From assembly GCA_023101725.1 (NCBI GenBank), contig JALJCO010003062.1, positions 1 to 64,000 on the forward strand: a DNA stretch of 64,000 nt, written 5' to 3'. The notes below the pieces were generated by a model. It saw only the letters and a program-made list of their open reading frames with translations. It had not been told where the DNA came from and did no database searches. The position numbers and the translations under genes were made by a program. Shown here piece after piece: positions 22,213 to 33,780 of the stretch. Source of the DNA: Atherinomorus stipes (taxonomy: Eukaryota > Chordata > Actinopteri > Atheriniformes > Atherinidae). Position 1 is the stretch's first letter, and each line of letters begins with the position of its first letter.

Positions 22213-23733
22213 AGGAATAGTTCACCCTCAGAACGATTTAACTTTATTTTCCACTTACCTTCATGGTGAGCAAGACTCTGGAACACTTTTTTAATATTTC
22301 AAATGCAGCCGGCGATCAGGACGACTTCTCGTTTTCCCCCAACTTTCATATAATGGAGTTCGATTGAGCCCGAGCCACAAAGTCCTTAGAAGTCCACAAA
22401 AACTTGTCAATATTCCTCCATGCTGCTCGTCCAATGTAATCCAAGTGTCATGAATGGGTAGCGTCCAGAATTGACTCGAAACGACGTCATTTACTACATT
22501 TTTAGAGCCTTTGAAATATTAACTCTCAGAACTCCACGGGCGCCGGCGCCCCAGAGCAACAGCGCCGGTAGTTTGCATAATATCTGGGAACCAAAAACGA
22601 AACTTAACGGGGAAAATTGCTATCACAAGCTTACCTTTGGGGCGATCTCTGGTGAACTCGGGGTATTTCTAAACATCCCAGAAAGTTTTTAATCCAGCCG
22701 TTAAGTGCGGCGTTTTTTCGGGACCTTGGTTGAATTCCACCGTGATAACTCCATTATAGTCCATTTTTATTACATTTTGTGATTAAAAATGTGTAAGTTG
22801 TGTTGGCAAATTGAGATTGAAACGATGACAACTTCCGGTTTGTCTCTCGGCCAATAAGATGTTCCGATTTCTTCTTTTTTGTTTTATGATGGTGACATCC
22901 AATCCGAGCAGCCAAAGATCAGCGTGAGTTAAAATAGTTATCTTCCAGTATTGTAAGCAAAGGAATAATAATATTCCATGGCCAAAATAAAGATAAATAA
23001 TAAATATTTACTAACCTTTGAATGTGGAAATGTACACAGCTTTACAAACAGCTTTGCCACTATATGGTGTGTGCTTTGCGTGCATTTCTTGTGTGTACAT
23101 ATGTTTTTTCCTGCATTTACTGCAGTTTATGATATACAGAAGTTTTGTTTGTTTTATATAGGTATATTACAAGGGTAATTTTTCATGGGTAATAATTTCG
23201 CGGGGTTTGTGGGTGAGAGAAACCTGTTTGTTCCAGAGAGAAACTTTCATGGAGTGGCACAAGTGACTGAGTGAAAAAACGAGTGGAGAAGAAATGTAAA
23301 AATTTAAATATTTTTTGTTGTGTTTGTCTTAGAATCTTGGAGTCTTTTTTCCTGGTAGCCAAGGCCTGAGAGAAACATATTTTAAAATGAAAAAGCTTGT
23401 ACATTTTTGATCTGTGTCTTTTTAAAATTAAATTCTGTGATTTTCAATTTCCATTTTGCTTTTTCTTTTGTTTTTGACATATAATTATTGTCATTATGTG
23501 GCATTTTTTAGATACATTTTTTTGCCAGGTTGTCCTGAAAAAAAAGATATTTGTTTTTGACTGTGATGAAAGGGTTAAGATTATACATGCATTAAAAGAC
23601 AGAAAGGCAGGCGGGCAAAAAATAGCAATAAATGGCTTGGAGTTCTAAGGGTTAAAAAAGTGCTCCAGAGTCTTGCTCACCATGAAGGTAAGTGGAAAAT
23701 AAAGTTAAATCGTTCTGAGGGTGAACTATTCCT
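22213..23733. mobile_element. piggyBac-type MITE with ~80-bp inverted repeats, TTAA target
   Basis: The element begins aggaatagttcaccctcaga at 22213 and ends with the exact reverse complement at 23733. The inverted repeats match for about 80 bp with one mismatch near the inner end. TTAA flanks both sides (22209-22212 and 23734-23737), the piggyBac target signature. The 1.5 kb interior has no transposase; its ORFs (22471-22692, 22978-23178) are short and unrecognised. A deletion derivative is at 53028-53442. Confidence 0.85.
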
Positions 23734-23737
23734 TTAA

Positions 23738-26375
23738 GCTGTACAGTAATGAGTAACCTGACATGCAACGCCTGTGATCTGGTCTGCTTGAAGGACTCCA
23801 TGATAATATCCAAGGAATTAAAAATGTGTACTCACCCTTTACCTCCCAGCAGCCTGTAACCGCACTGATCTTTAGCTTTACATGACAAATACTCTGTCCC
23901 TCTCCTCTGGAAGATGCCTTTGCTGTACCGAATTAAGAAAACCTGTAGATCAACATGGACATTTATTCAGACTACTGTATTTAATCTCCTCTAACTTATC
24001 GAAGAGTTTCTAATGTGTACAAAAATCCATCTGGACCAACAGAGAATTTTTCTAAAATAATTCTGCTAATTTTATAATTACTAATTAATTAGTAATTAGT
24101 AATTACTAATTTTTTGGGCTGAATGTGGAGAGGAGACCAATATCCTGCACCTTACTGCAGCTGTCCTGCAGGTTATAAGTGTCTTCTGCTGTAACACACA
24201 TGACAGCTTGTAGTCAAATTCTGCACAAGCCTCATATTGAGCCAAATAATTTGACTCCGGTGTGTTGCAACAGGTTAAATGTCCAAACCTGCAGGACAGT
24301 GTCCACAGCTGGTGATCCTGCACTAGAGCTGAAATCTTTTCAATGCTTAATATAACTGTGTAAGCTGAGTGCAGAAAATATTATTGATTTTAAACTGAAA
24401 AAGCCTCAACATCTTAATTTAGATTCAGTACTCGTTTAGATCCAGCCAGTTTCAATAAATATTTCTGATACTCCTAAACTAACAACAGCTGGACTTCTCT
24501 AATAAACATAGTCAGTACAGCAGGGTCTGATTCCGGTTTGGTCCCAGTTTACCGTGGGCATACGAGGCGCGAGGATTTTGGGCCATGAAAGACATTGATG
24601 TTGGGCCCTCCTCCCTAAAATTGGAAGTTAAAAAGTTGGTTTTTTGTATTTTTTGTGGGTGTAAAATTACTGTTTGGTTCACTTTAGACACATTTAGGTT
24701 AAAGATGTCTAGCAGGAATTTGCATTTTCTTTGTAGACTAGACTACTGAAACCCTGTCCTTACATGTCTCCTAAAGTCCTTAGATGGCGGAGTTTGAGAT
24801 GTGTGATCCTGGTGACTTCACTGTTTATGTGAGTGAGTTAGGTCTGAGTCTGGACGACTACAGATTTGGTTTGGTTTTAAAGTTGGTTTTTATTGCACAT
24901 ATTAATAAAAAAATTTTGTTGAATAGGTTAATTTTTTGAAGCCCTATTTTTTGTTGTTCCTCCATTTCTTCTTTTTTGGACCTGAGAGGCCTGAGATGTG
25001 CAGATGTAGTTTTCATTTTTTGACAAAATTTTATATTATTTTTGAGTATTGTCTACGTGATTGAGGTAGGTATTTATGTGGTGTGCTAAATAATCCGTTG
25101 AGAATGTAAGTTTGATGTTTTTGAGGGTTTTTGAATGTTATGAACTTTAATTGATTTGATTTTTAGGTGTGGTGGCTACTCAGTGTTTTCTTTCTGTCCA
25201 GTTCTGTACACTCACTCGGCATTTTAGAGATATTTGTTTTTGTTTAGTTTTGTTTTTTAATGTTTAAATTTTTTTTTAAAATGCTTCATTTTATTTTTGG
25301 ATTGGTAAAATGGAAAATTCACAGCAGACTCTGTAATGATGTAACTAGTCCCAATGTTGCTTCTTTTACTGGGAATGGAAAGGAGGGTGGGGGGTTGAAG
25401 AGATGGGGTGTGCTGGGGATGAATATGATTAGGAGGGACAAGGACAGTTTTTAATAGTTTTGTAAACATTAATAGCACTCAAGTGATGTTGTGAGAACTA
25501 TGTTTTGCCTGGTCTGGTTTGTAAATGTAAATTCTCAGTTTGAGTTTGGCTTATTTGCTTTGTGTTAGTTAGACACACAAGGCTTAAAGTGGAGAGTCCT
25601 GGTTTAATTTTTTTAGAAAGAAAAAAAGAGGGAAAATCACTCGTTTAGCGCACTACCCGGATCATATATGTGATCCATCACTTGGAGGATTAATGTTGTA
25701 TAGTCTGCAGATGTAGGTTTTTTTCAGGTTATTTGAACAACTCAGGCAACAAACCTTTCTTTAAAACTGTCTCACGCTTCGTTCGTCTCTTTCTTTCTCC
25801 TTTCTTTCTGTTTCATTTGAAAATCATTCTTTCATTTCTTGGGGCGTGCATTTTTGTTGGGATGGACTTTTTCATACTGCTGCTTTTTACACATTTTCCT
25901 GGTCGTGTTTTTTGTGTCATCTGTAATGGGATGGTATAGGCCGTACAGCAACGCGGTATACAGGAGGGAGCTGATGGGAGGCAGCTCCTGAGGACCAAAC
26001 CATTTTTGCACTTTAGGGGGTGGATTGGTCAATATATTCATGCTTTGTTTTGCCGTTCTGCTGAAAACAGTGAGAACATGAAGGTAATTTATTTCTACTG
26101 TATTTTTTGTTCTATTTGAAATGTTTATAAACATTTTTGAAATGAAGGTTTGATAATTTCCACATCTTGGGGCCCCACAGTATGGGCCCTTGGAATCTTC
26201 TAACTTTTCCCCCCATACGGCGCCCCTGGGGCAACGTCACAGTTAATGGAAACGGTGTTCAGTAAACTTCTCATTCTTCTTCTGCATACATTCAGTAGAG
26301 CCAATCTGATGACGTTAATGTGACTTAAGTACAATGGTTGTAATGAGCTAACGCAGCAACGGTGCTAAGCTCATT
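23738..26375. other. hAT interior or flanking DNA, no recognisable gene
   Basis: About 24530-26240 has the look of a further degraded repeat (ggtttggtcccagtttaccg at one side, gcgcccctggggc at the other), but the ends do not pair convincingly. ORFs up to 100 codons (25832-26134 minus) are unrecognised. Confidence 0.35.
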
Positions 26376-26488
26376 GCTAATCCAGCTTTAACAGGCTAGC
26401 TGGTAACATGAAGCTAATCCAGCTTTAACCGGCTAGCTTGCTAACATGAAGCTAATCCAGCTTCAAAAGGCTAGCTACTAACATGAGG
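26376..26488. repeat. Tandem repeat, three ~38-bp units
   Basis: The unit starts gctaatccagctttaac and ends ctaacatgaa. Copies start at 26376, 26413 and 26451, with a few substitutions between them. It is non-coding. Confidence 0.85.
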
Positions 26489-27302
26489 CTTTCACAGTGA
26501 CTAATTTGTCCAGGTGTGTTTAAGGAGGTTGAAGGTGGATGTGGGGAATCCAGCGTCCCGGACTTTTAGATCACAGACGTTGCAGCTTGATGCTCACATA
26601 TTTGTGATTTTATCAAGTTTTTGTTAGCCAAAGTTACAGGAATACGCTGATTGCTGTTCACTGATGCTCCCGCCGTTGCTTAGATTGAGTGCACATGTGG
26701 GCGCGTTTGGGTGACGTTACGTCAGTGCAGTCTGGGGGAATGACAGCAGTCACACAGACAGGAGATCAGAGATCATGACGTGGGAGAACTTTTTTTTTTT
26801 TTAATGTTCACGAGTCTGAGGCGAGTCTCAAGCTGCGAGTCAAGTGGAGTCTGAAGTCTTTTGAGGGCAAGTCTGAGTCTTCTTAAACTGGATTCATACT
26901 TGCATGCTGTCAGTGTCAGATCAGTTTGCTGTTACCGCCGCATGCCCTGCATAGATCCACTAAGGCTCAAACGGCGTTCTCCAGATTTAACCGCATCACT
27001 CTGCCACCTCTCCGCTGGAGCGGCAGCACAAATAATATAGTCCCTACAAATGCCAAACTTCTGTTCTCTAGGAGCAAAAATTAATCTCATATTACGATAG
27101 TAACGCGCTGTCAATGACGGTCAGCAACGGTAATGGTGTTGTCACCATGGACTAAGTAATGGTAGGTTACCCCGTTACTGAAAAAAGTAGTGCCGTTAGT
27201 AATGCAACAAGGTAACACATTGCCACATGATAATGTAAACTTAAGTACCCTGCTGTCATATTTTCTTCCAGTGTCACCAGACAGGCTCTGTGAGAACAGC
27301 AA

Positions 27303-28060
27303 TATTTTTTTAGAAAAGATTTCCTTGTTTTATCATTTTTATTAATTACTGGAAAATTATTGCTGCATTTAAAATATAATATTCATAAATTTTATTTTCT
27401 TTTTCTTTTTTCTTTAAAAAATTTGGGGTAGATATGTGATGTTTGAGAAGAATTGAATTAAGTGAATTGATTAAAAAAAAAATTATAAAAAATAAAAAAA
27501 AAAAATAAAAAATTAAAATTAAAACAAAAAATAAGAAAATGAATATACTAAATCGAAAAAAATATAAAATAGAGAGAAGAAAAAGGATTATAAAAAGAAA
27601 AATAATATTATTTTGTTTTTTATATTGTTTTGATATTGTGTTATGAGAAAAGAAAATCTGGAAGAAAGAATGTGAAAAGGAAAGAAAAGAAGGAAGAAAA
27701 GAAGGGGGATAGAGTAAGGAGGGAGAAGAAGAAGAGAGAAAGGAGATAGAAAGAGGAATGAAAGTGAGGAGGTAAAGGAGGAAAGAGAAAAAAAGGGAAA
27801 AAATCTTATTTTTTTTATTTTTTTTATATTTTTTTTTTTTTAAATTTAATTTATTTTATTAAATTTTTTAATTATTTTTTTCAAGGAATAAAATAATATT
27901 ATAATTAAAATAAAAAAAATAAAAAATAAAAAATAAAATATATATATTTAAAAATATATATATATTCTATAAAAAAATACAAATAAAAATCAAAATTAAA
28001 TTTTAGAACACAGAAATGAAAAACATATAAAGAAAGATAAGAAATATATAAAAATACATG
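27303..28060. repeat. AT- and purine-rich low-complexity block
   Basis: Nearly pure A/T strings alternate with A/G strings (27660-27800) and long A or T runs. There is no periodic unit, so this is not an ordinary microsatellite. It may be poor consensus over a hard region (see findings). Confidence 0.7.
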
Positions 28061-28162
28061 ATTATGAGATTATCTTTTCTTTACCTTCAACTACATCACA
28101 TTAATATTCTATGAAATTCTTCTTTTGTGATTTTCCTGGTGTGTTTTCCTTTATTTGGACAA

Positions 28163-29505
28163 TCATCAATCAATCAAATTTTATTTGTATAGCCATTTAC
28201 AATAACCAGAATGGTACTCAAAGTGCTTCACAATTAAGCCATAAAAAGTACATCAATACATAATACAGAAAATGAATAAAACAGGACAAGAAAATGAATA
28301 AGAAATAACTGGGAAGTGCCACAGCACTGCAGGGTATTAAGAGCCTGTAGGAAACACATAAAATAAGTTAAAAATAGATAGACAAATAAATAAATAAAAG
28401 CTTTACCCAAAAGCTAACCTAGATGGAGTTAAAGGCTAATCTGAAAAAGTGGGTCTTCAGCTTTGATTTAAAAAGGCCGAGATCAGTGGTGATGCGAATG
28501 TCGAGGGGCAGTTTGTTCCACAACCGAGGAGCAGCAACTGCAAAAGAACGGTCACCCCACTACTTGTATCTCGACCTTGGGACCTCAAGCAAAAGCTAAC
28601 CCGAAGAACGCAGGGCCCTGCCGTGATCACGGACAGTTAAAATATCTGACAAATAGGAGGGCGCCTAGCCATGAATAGCGTTAAAAACAAGCAACAACAG
28701 TTTAAAATCAACTCTAAAACGAACCGGAAGCCAGTGAAGCGACGACAGCATGGGGGTGATGTGTTCACATCTAGACGTGCCTGTTAAGAATCGGGCTGCA
28801 GCGTTCCGGACAAGTTGAAGACGTGAAATTAAAGACTGGTTTAGGCCAACATAGAGGGCTTTGCAGTAGTCCAGTCTTGAACTTATGAATGCATGAATTG
28901 CCTTCTCTAAGTCTTGCCAACTGAGAAAAGCCTTCACTTTGGCCAAGAGGCGAAGCTGAAAAAAACTCGTTCTAACCACGGCGCTTACTTGTTTGTCAAA
29001 TTTTAGCTTGCTGACAAATGTTACACCAAGATTCTTGACATGTGATTTAAGAAAGGGGGGCAGAGAATCACAGTCTGTGAGAACATTTGACATGGGTGAT
29101 GCACCAAACAAAATGCATTCAGTTTTACTGTCATTGAAGAGCAGAAGGTTCTGTGCAGTATAACTGCAAGTCATCAGCATAAAAATGAAAAGACAATTCG
29201 TGTTTTCTGATGATTGATCCCTGAGGTAACAAATACAAAGAAAAGAGAATGGGGCCCAGAATAGATCCTTGCGGCATCTCACAGGAAAGGGACACATGTA
29301 AGGAGTAGAGATCACCGATCATAACTGAAAAGCTCCTATTTTCCAGGAAAGACTTAAACCATTGAAGGGCATTGCCACGTATACCAACATGCTGCTCGAG
29401 ACGAGATACAAGGACTTCATGGTCGACTGTATCAAAGGCAGCTGGAAGATCCAGCAGCACCAGCGCTGGATCTGGTCATCATCTGTTTTGTCACTGACCT
29501 ACAGT
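28163..29505 (-). mobile_element. L2-type LINE, 5'-truncated, with 3' tail
   Basis: The 3' end is at 28163 (an atca-rich tail followed by aaattttatttgtatagcc, typical of fish L2 tails). Coding sequence continues on the minus strand up to 29460-29505, where the copy is truncated within the RT fingers. Confidence 0.85.
28665..29460 (-). pseudogene. L2 reverse transcriptase, C-terminal two thirds
   Basis: From 29460 down: LPAAFDTVDHEVLVSRL (first RT aspartate), MPQGSILGPILFSLYLLP, then FHFYADDLQLY with an intact catalytic YADD near 29180-29160. The frame changes at about 29150, after which NDSKTECILFGAS, HVKNLGVTFVSKLKFDKQVSA, FISSRLDYCKALYVGLNQSL and LSSLHWLPVRFRVDFKLLL follow to about 28670. 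Catalytic residues are kept, but the frameshift and the missing 5' half make it non-functional. Confidence 0.85.
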
Positions 29506-29506
29506 A

Positions 29507-29790
29507 CAGGCCAAAAGTTTAGACACACTCCCATTAAAGAAAAGAGCAGTAAAGATAAAACATTGTTTTATTTATTTATTTTTTTAAATTCTTTATTAAA
29601 ACCGCAATTCAAAATCAAACAAACAAAACTGTCCCAGACAAACTGCTGTAGAGCACCTCGCTCATGAACAGTGGGCCAAAACACCTGTCAACAGGTGCAG
29701 AAGTCTGGATATTACAGAAACACCCGATTGCAGTGATTGTCTCAAATTGTTACTCAACAAAATTTTAGTTCAAGAGCCCCATCACGCTTG
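29507..29790 (+). pseudogene. Tc1 transposase C-terminal fragment
   Basis: The plus strand reads, with frame breaks, a block of the element D family (MNSGPKHLSTGAEVWILQKH near 29665-29725). It is preceded by a Tc1-like terminal sequence (aggccaaaagtttagacaca at 29507-29527). Only fragments remain. Confidence 0.6.
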
Positions 29791-29797
29791 TTTGGTT

Positions 29798-29895
29798 GTT
29801 ACCTCCGCCAAGGAGGAAATGTTTTTCGGTAGTGTCGGTTCGTCTGTCTGTCAGCAACTTTACAGAAAAGGAACTAAACTGATAGACCTGTCTCT
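29798..29895. repeat. Left half of a split fish repeat (acctccgccaaggagg)
   Basis: The sequence acctccgccaaggaggaaat, then gtcggttcgtctgtctgtc, is the start of a common fish interspersed repeat. Its other half (gatggaggtctgcactctcc) is at 33166-33310. L2 material fills the space between. Confidence 0.6.
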
Positions 29896-29899
29896 TGTG

Positions 29900-30168
29900 G
29901 TGTGGTATCACATGATTGAGAGAGCTGAGCAGGCTCAGATATCAACCACTGGCCTTGGGATCCATCATCAACTGCTGGCCCAGAACCTGTAACCAACCAT
30001 TTTTTTCCCCCTGTTTTATTTCCCTGTTGCTTTGTTTTCTGTGGTACCTCTAATCCTTGTGTTTTTACTGTTTTAGTTTCCTGTTTTTAATGTTTTATCT
30101 GCCTGTACAGTGTCCTTGGGTGTTCTGAAAAGGCGCTTTCAAATAAAATCTATTATTATTGTTATTAT
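29900..30168 (+). repeat. LINE 3' tail (L2-like)
   Basis: Text such as ctgtacagtgtccttgggtg, then gcgctttcaaataaaatcta, followed by an att/gtt-rich run, is the usual end of an L2-group element. Coding sequence upstream is absent. Confidence 0.55.
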
Positions 30169-30322
30169 TTACTATCGGGCCCAGGATCGTTCACTGGCCG
30201 CCAGGCCTGGAGCCTGCCACCAACCATCAAGCCTAGGATCCGGCCTCCAGGCCCTACACCCGCAGTCGGGCCGTAGACCCGCCACTATCCACAAGCGGGA
30301 ACTACCACAACGGCAGCTAAAC

Positions 30323-31543
30323 ATGGACTCAAGCTTGTCCCCCAGAGACTCCACAAAGTTAAGCAAAGCCAACAAAAGAATCAATGACCTCTTAGAAGAC
30401 ATCAAACGACTATCACTTGAAATAAAAAGCAAAGATGCACTGTTCACCAAATACACGGATGTTGCCTTTGAACAGTCACAGCAAATCACTTTACTTACCT
30501 CGGCTCTTCAGGACACTGCGCTTTGGGATCCCGCAGTTCATACATCCTCTTCCACACCAAAACCCCAGCGATCCTGGACCAAAGTAGTGGTCCTTATCTC
30601 AGGAACTTCCACCACCACTAAGCCTCCAAAATCGCTTCAATGCAGTGTCACAATCAGTGGGGGACCTGGCGCTAGATCTGTCCAGAGGAATGGTGGAAGA
30701 CACTTTCTGGCTCCATCAGCTGGGATTACGATCGGAGACTGGAGAGGATGGAGCCGCGGCACCCGCTTCGGCATTAGCTGTCATGGAGACAACGACCAGC
30801 CACCTGGTTGGGTCCACTGCTAATCCCCCTCGCGAGCCAATGAGGGGACCTGACAGCCCAAGGCCCCGGTCTGTGTCCTCCTCCTCAGCGTCACGCTGCT
30901 GACTTCTCTTGGATGCAGTTCGCAGTCACTCTACCCTAACGGTTCAGCCCAGTTGGGCCTCAGCAGTGGCTCCCAGGCCCTCAATTCACTGCATCCGCTG
31001 ACGGGAACAACGACCGACAGCCACCTACCAGCGTCCAGGCCCCCTCAGCTCCAGCCAGCAACGAGGCAGCAGCGCTCCCCAAGATTCTTCCTTCTAGCCA
31101 TCTAACCTGGCCTTACCATCCACCTCCTCTCATCCCACCAATGACCCTCATCCGAAGGGACTCCGTGGTAAGAAATATACATTTCTTCCACACTTTGCTT
31201 TTCCGAAGCCACTGTCCCGGTTCGTTTAGATAAACTCCCAGATCTGCTGCACACTCTCCCAGACACAGTAAACTGCGTCGTAGTGCATGTCGGGACCAGC
31301 GACATCTCCCTTCATCAGTCCGAAGTGACAAAGCTGCATTGTATGGACCTCTTCAGGGATTCAAAAAACAGCGGCAAATCCGTTTTTATTAGTGGTCTCA
31401 TCCCCACTCTAAATTGTGGATCGGAGCGTTTTAGCAGGCTGCTCGGACTCGACACTTGTCTTCAACACACCTGTAAAACTTCAATCTGTTCTGGAATTGC
31501 CCCTTGTTTTTCAAACCCGACGATTTGCACCCAAATCAGTTAG
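30323..31543 (+). pseudogene. L2 ORF1: coiled coil plus SGNH-esterase-like domain, broken
   Basis: In fish L2/CR1-group elements ORF1 is an RNA-binding accessory protein, some versions of which carry an esterase domain. The start at 30323 (MDSSLSPRDSTKLSKANK) leads into a heptad-rich stretch (KRINDLLEDIKRLSLEIKSK, residues ~15-70) and then RSWTKVVV. After several frame changes, the region 31195-31540 encodes VNCVVVHVGTSDISLHQSEV, SGKSVFISGLIPTL and RFSRLLGLDTC. These carry the Gly and Asn/Asp-type positions of the SGNH fold (GTSD in place of GTND). The final catalytic block (DGLHPN type) is reduced to an out-of-frame form near 31525. It is non-functional. Confidence 0.65.
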
Positions 31544-31703
31544 GTTTATTTATACTGGCAAACAACTTAAAATACTCAATACAATTAGCTGCACATTCAT
31601 GACTTTCTACATCATACACCCTAGCAACCCGTTCTACTTCTGCACCACCACAACCAGTACACAACAACCCCCCATCACTCATTAGCTCTCAAATAAGTCT
31701 TTT

Positions 31704-32288
31704 ATGGTGAATGATTTGATTTTAGACCATGAACTTGATTGTTTGTTTGTAACTGAGACCTGGCTGGGTGTAGATGCGACTACTGTCCTTGCTGAGGCTT
31801 CACCGCCTGATTTTAACTTTGCTTTTTCCACAAGAAGTAGCAAAAGGGGAGGTGGCACTGCTTCAATAACTTCCACAACTCTTGCCACCAAACCCGCCTT
31901 ATTTAATCAATATGACACCTTTGATCACCATGCAATTGTTCTTAGCAGTCCCCCAATTTTGATTGTCACCGTTTACAGCCCCCCCCCCCCCCCCAAAAAA
32001 AAAAAATGCACAGCTTTTATCAGTGAATTGACAGAATTCCTGTCAATCATTCATATTTCCTACAACATGGTACTTTTAACCGGTGATTTTAACCTACAAA
32101 TAGACAACCCCTCAGATCCTGTTGTAACCAAGTTTTTAAGTGTTATTAACTATGTGGATTTTATTCAACACGTAAGGCAGCCGAGTCACAACAGGGGACA
32201 CACTCTGGATTTGGTCATCACGCATGGCTTGCCAGCTGCTTTGTCCTCTGTTGTTGACTTGGCTGTCTCTGATCTCTGTGTTTTTTAA
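31704..32288 (+). pseudogene. L2 ORF2 endonuclease domain
   Basis: The open frame encodes the APE-type endonuclease: LDCLFVTETWLG (catalytic E), FDHHAIVLSSPPILIVTVYS, LLTGDFNLQIDNPSD (GDFN), QPSHNRGHTLDLVITHGL. The final SDH motif reads SDLCVF, so the catalytic histidine is lost. A homopolymer run (C then A, 31979-32006) sits inside the ORF. The frame closes at 32288, well before the RT. Confidence 0.8.
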
Positions 32289-32499
32289 CATCACTGGTTT
32301 TATCCAGCGGGAGACCTTGGCAGGGACAACGAGGAAATGTCATCTAACCCCTGAAGTGGCTGCAAATTTTCTTGGGGGTTTTAGAGGAATGTCCCCCTGT
32401 TGTTTTAACTGCCTCCTGTGATTTTATTGTTTATAATTTTAACTCTGAGCTGACTGTTATTCCACACATAAAGCATATCACAAAAAAGGGTTTTACCAT

Positions 32500-32800
32500 T
32501 TAAAAAATATAGCCAGAGTCCACCCCATTCTCTCTCGGGCCAACACAGAGACACTAATGCATGCTTTTATTACAAGTCGTATTGACTACTGTAACAGCCT
32601 GTTTTCTGGTCTTCCCAAAAAGAACATCTCAGGTTTACAACTCTTGCAAAATTCCGCAGCACAAGTCCTGACAAAGACCAGGAGGCGGGCCCATATTACA
32701 GCAGTCTTACGATTGCTGCATTGGCTCCCTGTGTGTTTAAAGATTGATTTTAAGGTCCTTCTTATCTTCTTATCTCTCAGAACTGCTTTTACCCTATGAG
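32500..32800 (+). pseudogene. L2 RT C-terminal domain
   Basis: The sequence RVHPILSRANTETLMHAFIT, SRIDYCNSLFSGLPKKN, LLQNSAAQVLTKTRRRAHIT and LRLLHWLPVCLKIDFKVLL is the conserved segment after the L2 RT. The RT palm between 32288 and here is deleted. Confidence 0.75.
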
Positions 32801-32979
32801 CCCTCGTGGTCCCTGCGCTCCTCCGGCAGCAGGCTTTAAGTCATTCCCAAAGCCAGACCATAACTGCGGTTACGGTTGCTGTGCCGCCCCGGTGCAGATG
32901 GGTCCTCTGGTTGGGTTCCCTTACTTTTTCCATCTGTACTCAGCTCCAGGTATATTAATTTACTTGAGTTGGAGAGGGG

Positions 32980-33011
<32 letters not shown>

Positions 33012-33165
33012 TTTTTTAATTACATATACATGCTGTAATATTTCAGGGCGGGTTTGTGAAAGGCAGCAGGTGGGAATTTTTTAAAACTGCTTTGAGTCTT
33101 GAATCTTGCTGGAAAAACGCTTCACAAAAAAAGAATGATTGATTGATTGAAATTTTCCCCAGCTG

Positions 33166-33310
33166 TGTGCCTCAGCCCAAGGACGAACCCATAAATTTTG
33201 ATGGAGATGCGGACCGCCTTCTGGATCCAGGAATTTTTTGAAGGATTCTTTCATTGAACGAGCTGCTTGATGGAGGTCTGCACTCTCCGAGTGCTTTTCT
33301 AGTTTTATTT
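33166..33310. repeat. Right half of the split fish repeat
   Basis: It contains aaggacgaacccataaattt, ctggatccaggaattttttg and gatggaggtctgcactctcc, the closing part of the repeat begun at 29798. Confidence 0.6.
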
Positions 33311-33650
<340 letters not shown>

Positions 33651-33651
33651 G

Positions 33652-33762
33652 CACATAGGCTTTGCCCTCTATGGGTACAACTCTCCTCCAATCACATACA
33701 CACGAGCGATGGCCCACTGAAATTTTCATGTACGTAGCCGGCAAGTAGGGCGTGTCTACCCA
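33652..33762 (+). repeat. DIRS left inverted terminal repeat
   Basis: It pairs with 38213-38325 in inverted orientation over roughly 110 bp with scattered mismatches. Its outer tip merges into the TATC array, so the exact terminus is lost. Confidence 0.8.
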
Positions 33763-33780
33763 TGCCCGTGCTACCGAGAA

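Larger units (their letters stand above)
21621..27225. mobile_element. Probable hAT element remnant hosting later insertions
   Basis: The left end at 21621 (cagtgcagggaatgttactt, then many gttact/agtaac motifs) and the inverted counterpart near 27160-27225 (ccccgttactgaaaaaagta, tgccgttagtaatgc, ggtaacacattgcc) are of the gttact-rich hAT type common in fish. The interior has no readable transposase. It contains gagtc-rich sequence on both sides (22120-22200 and 26808-26880), a piggyBac-type MITE and a tandem repeat. The right end is degraded and no 8-bp duplication is visible. Confidence 0.4.
30170..33155 (+). mobile_element. L2-type LINE with ORF1, internally deleted
   Basis: In order: ORF1 (coiled coil and esterase-like part), the ORF2 endonuclease, a gap where most of the RT should be, the RT C-terminal domain, and a tail ending in a tgattgattgatt repeat at 33140-33150. 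It is unusual in keeping its 5' portion. Confidence 0.75.

Noticed and set aside
26376..26488. CRISPR-like repeats
   Set aside because: The three units are directly adjacent with no spacers, so this is a plain tandem repeat.
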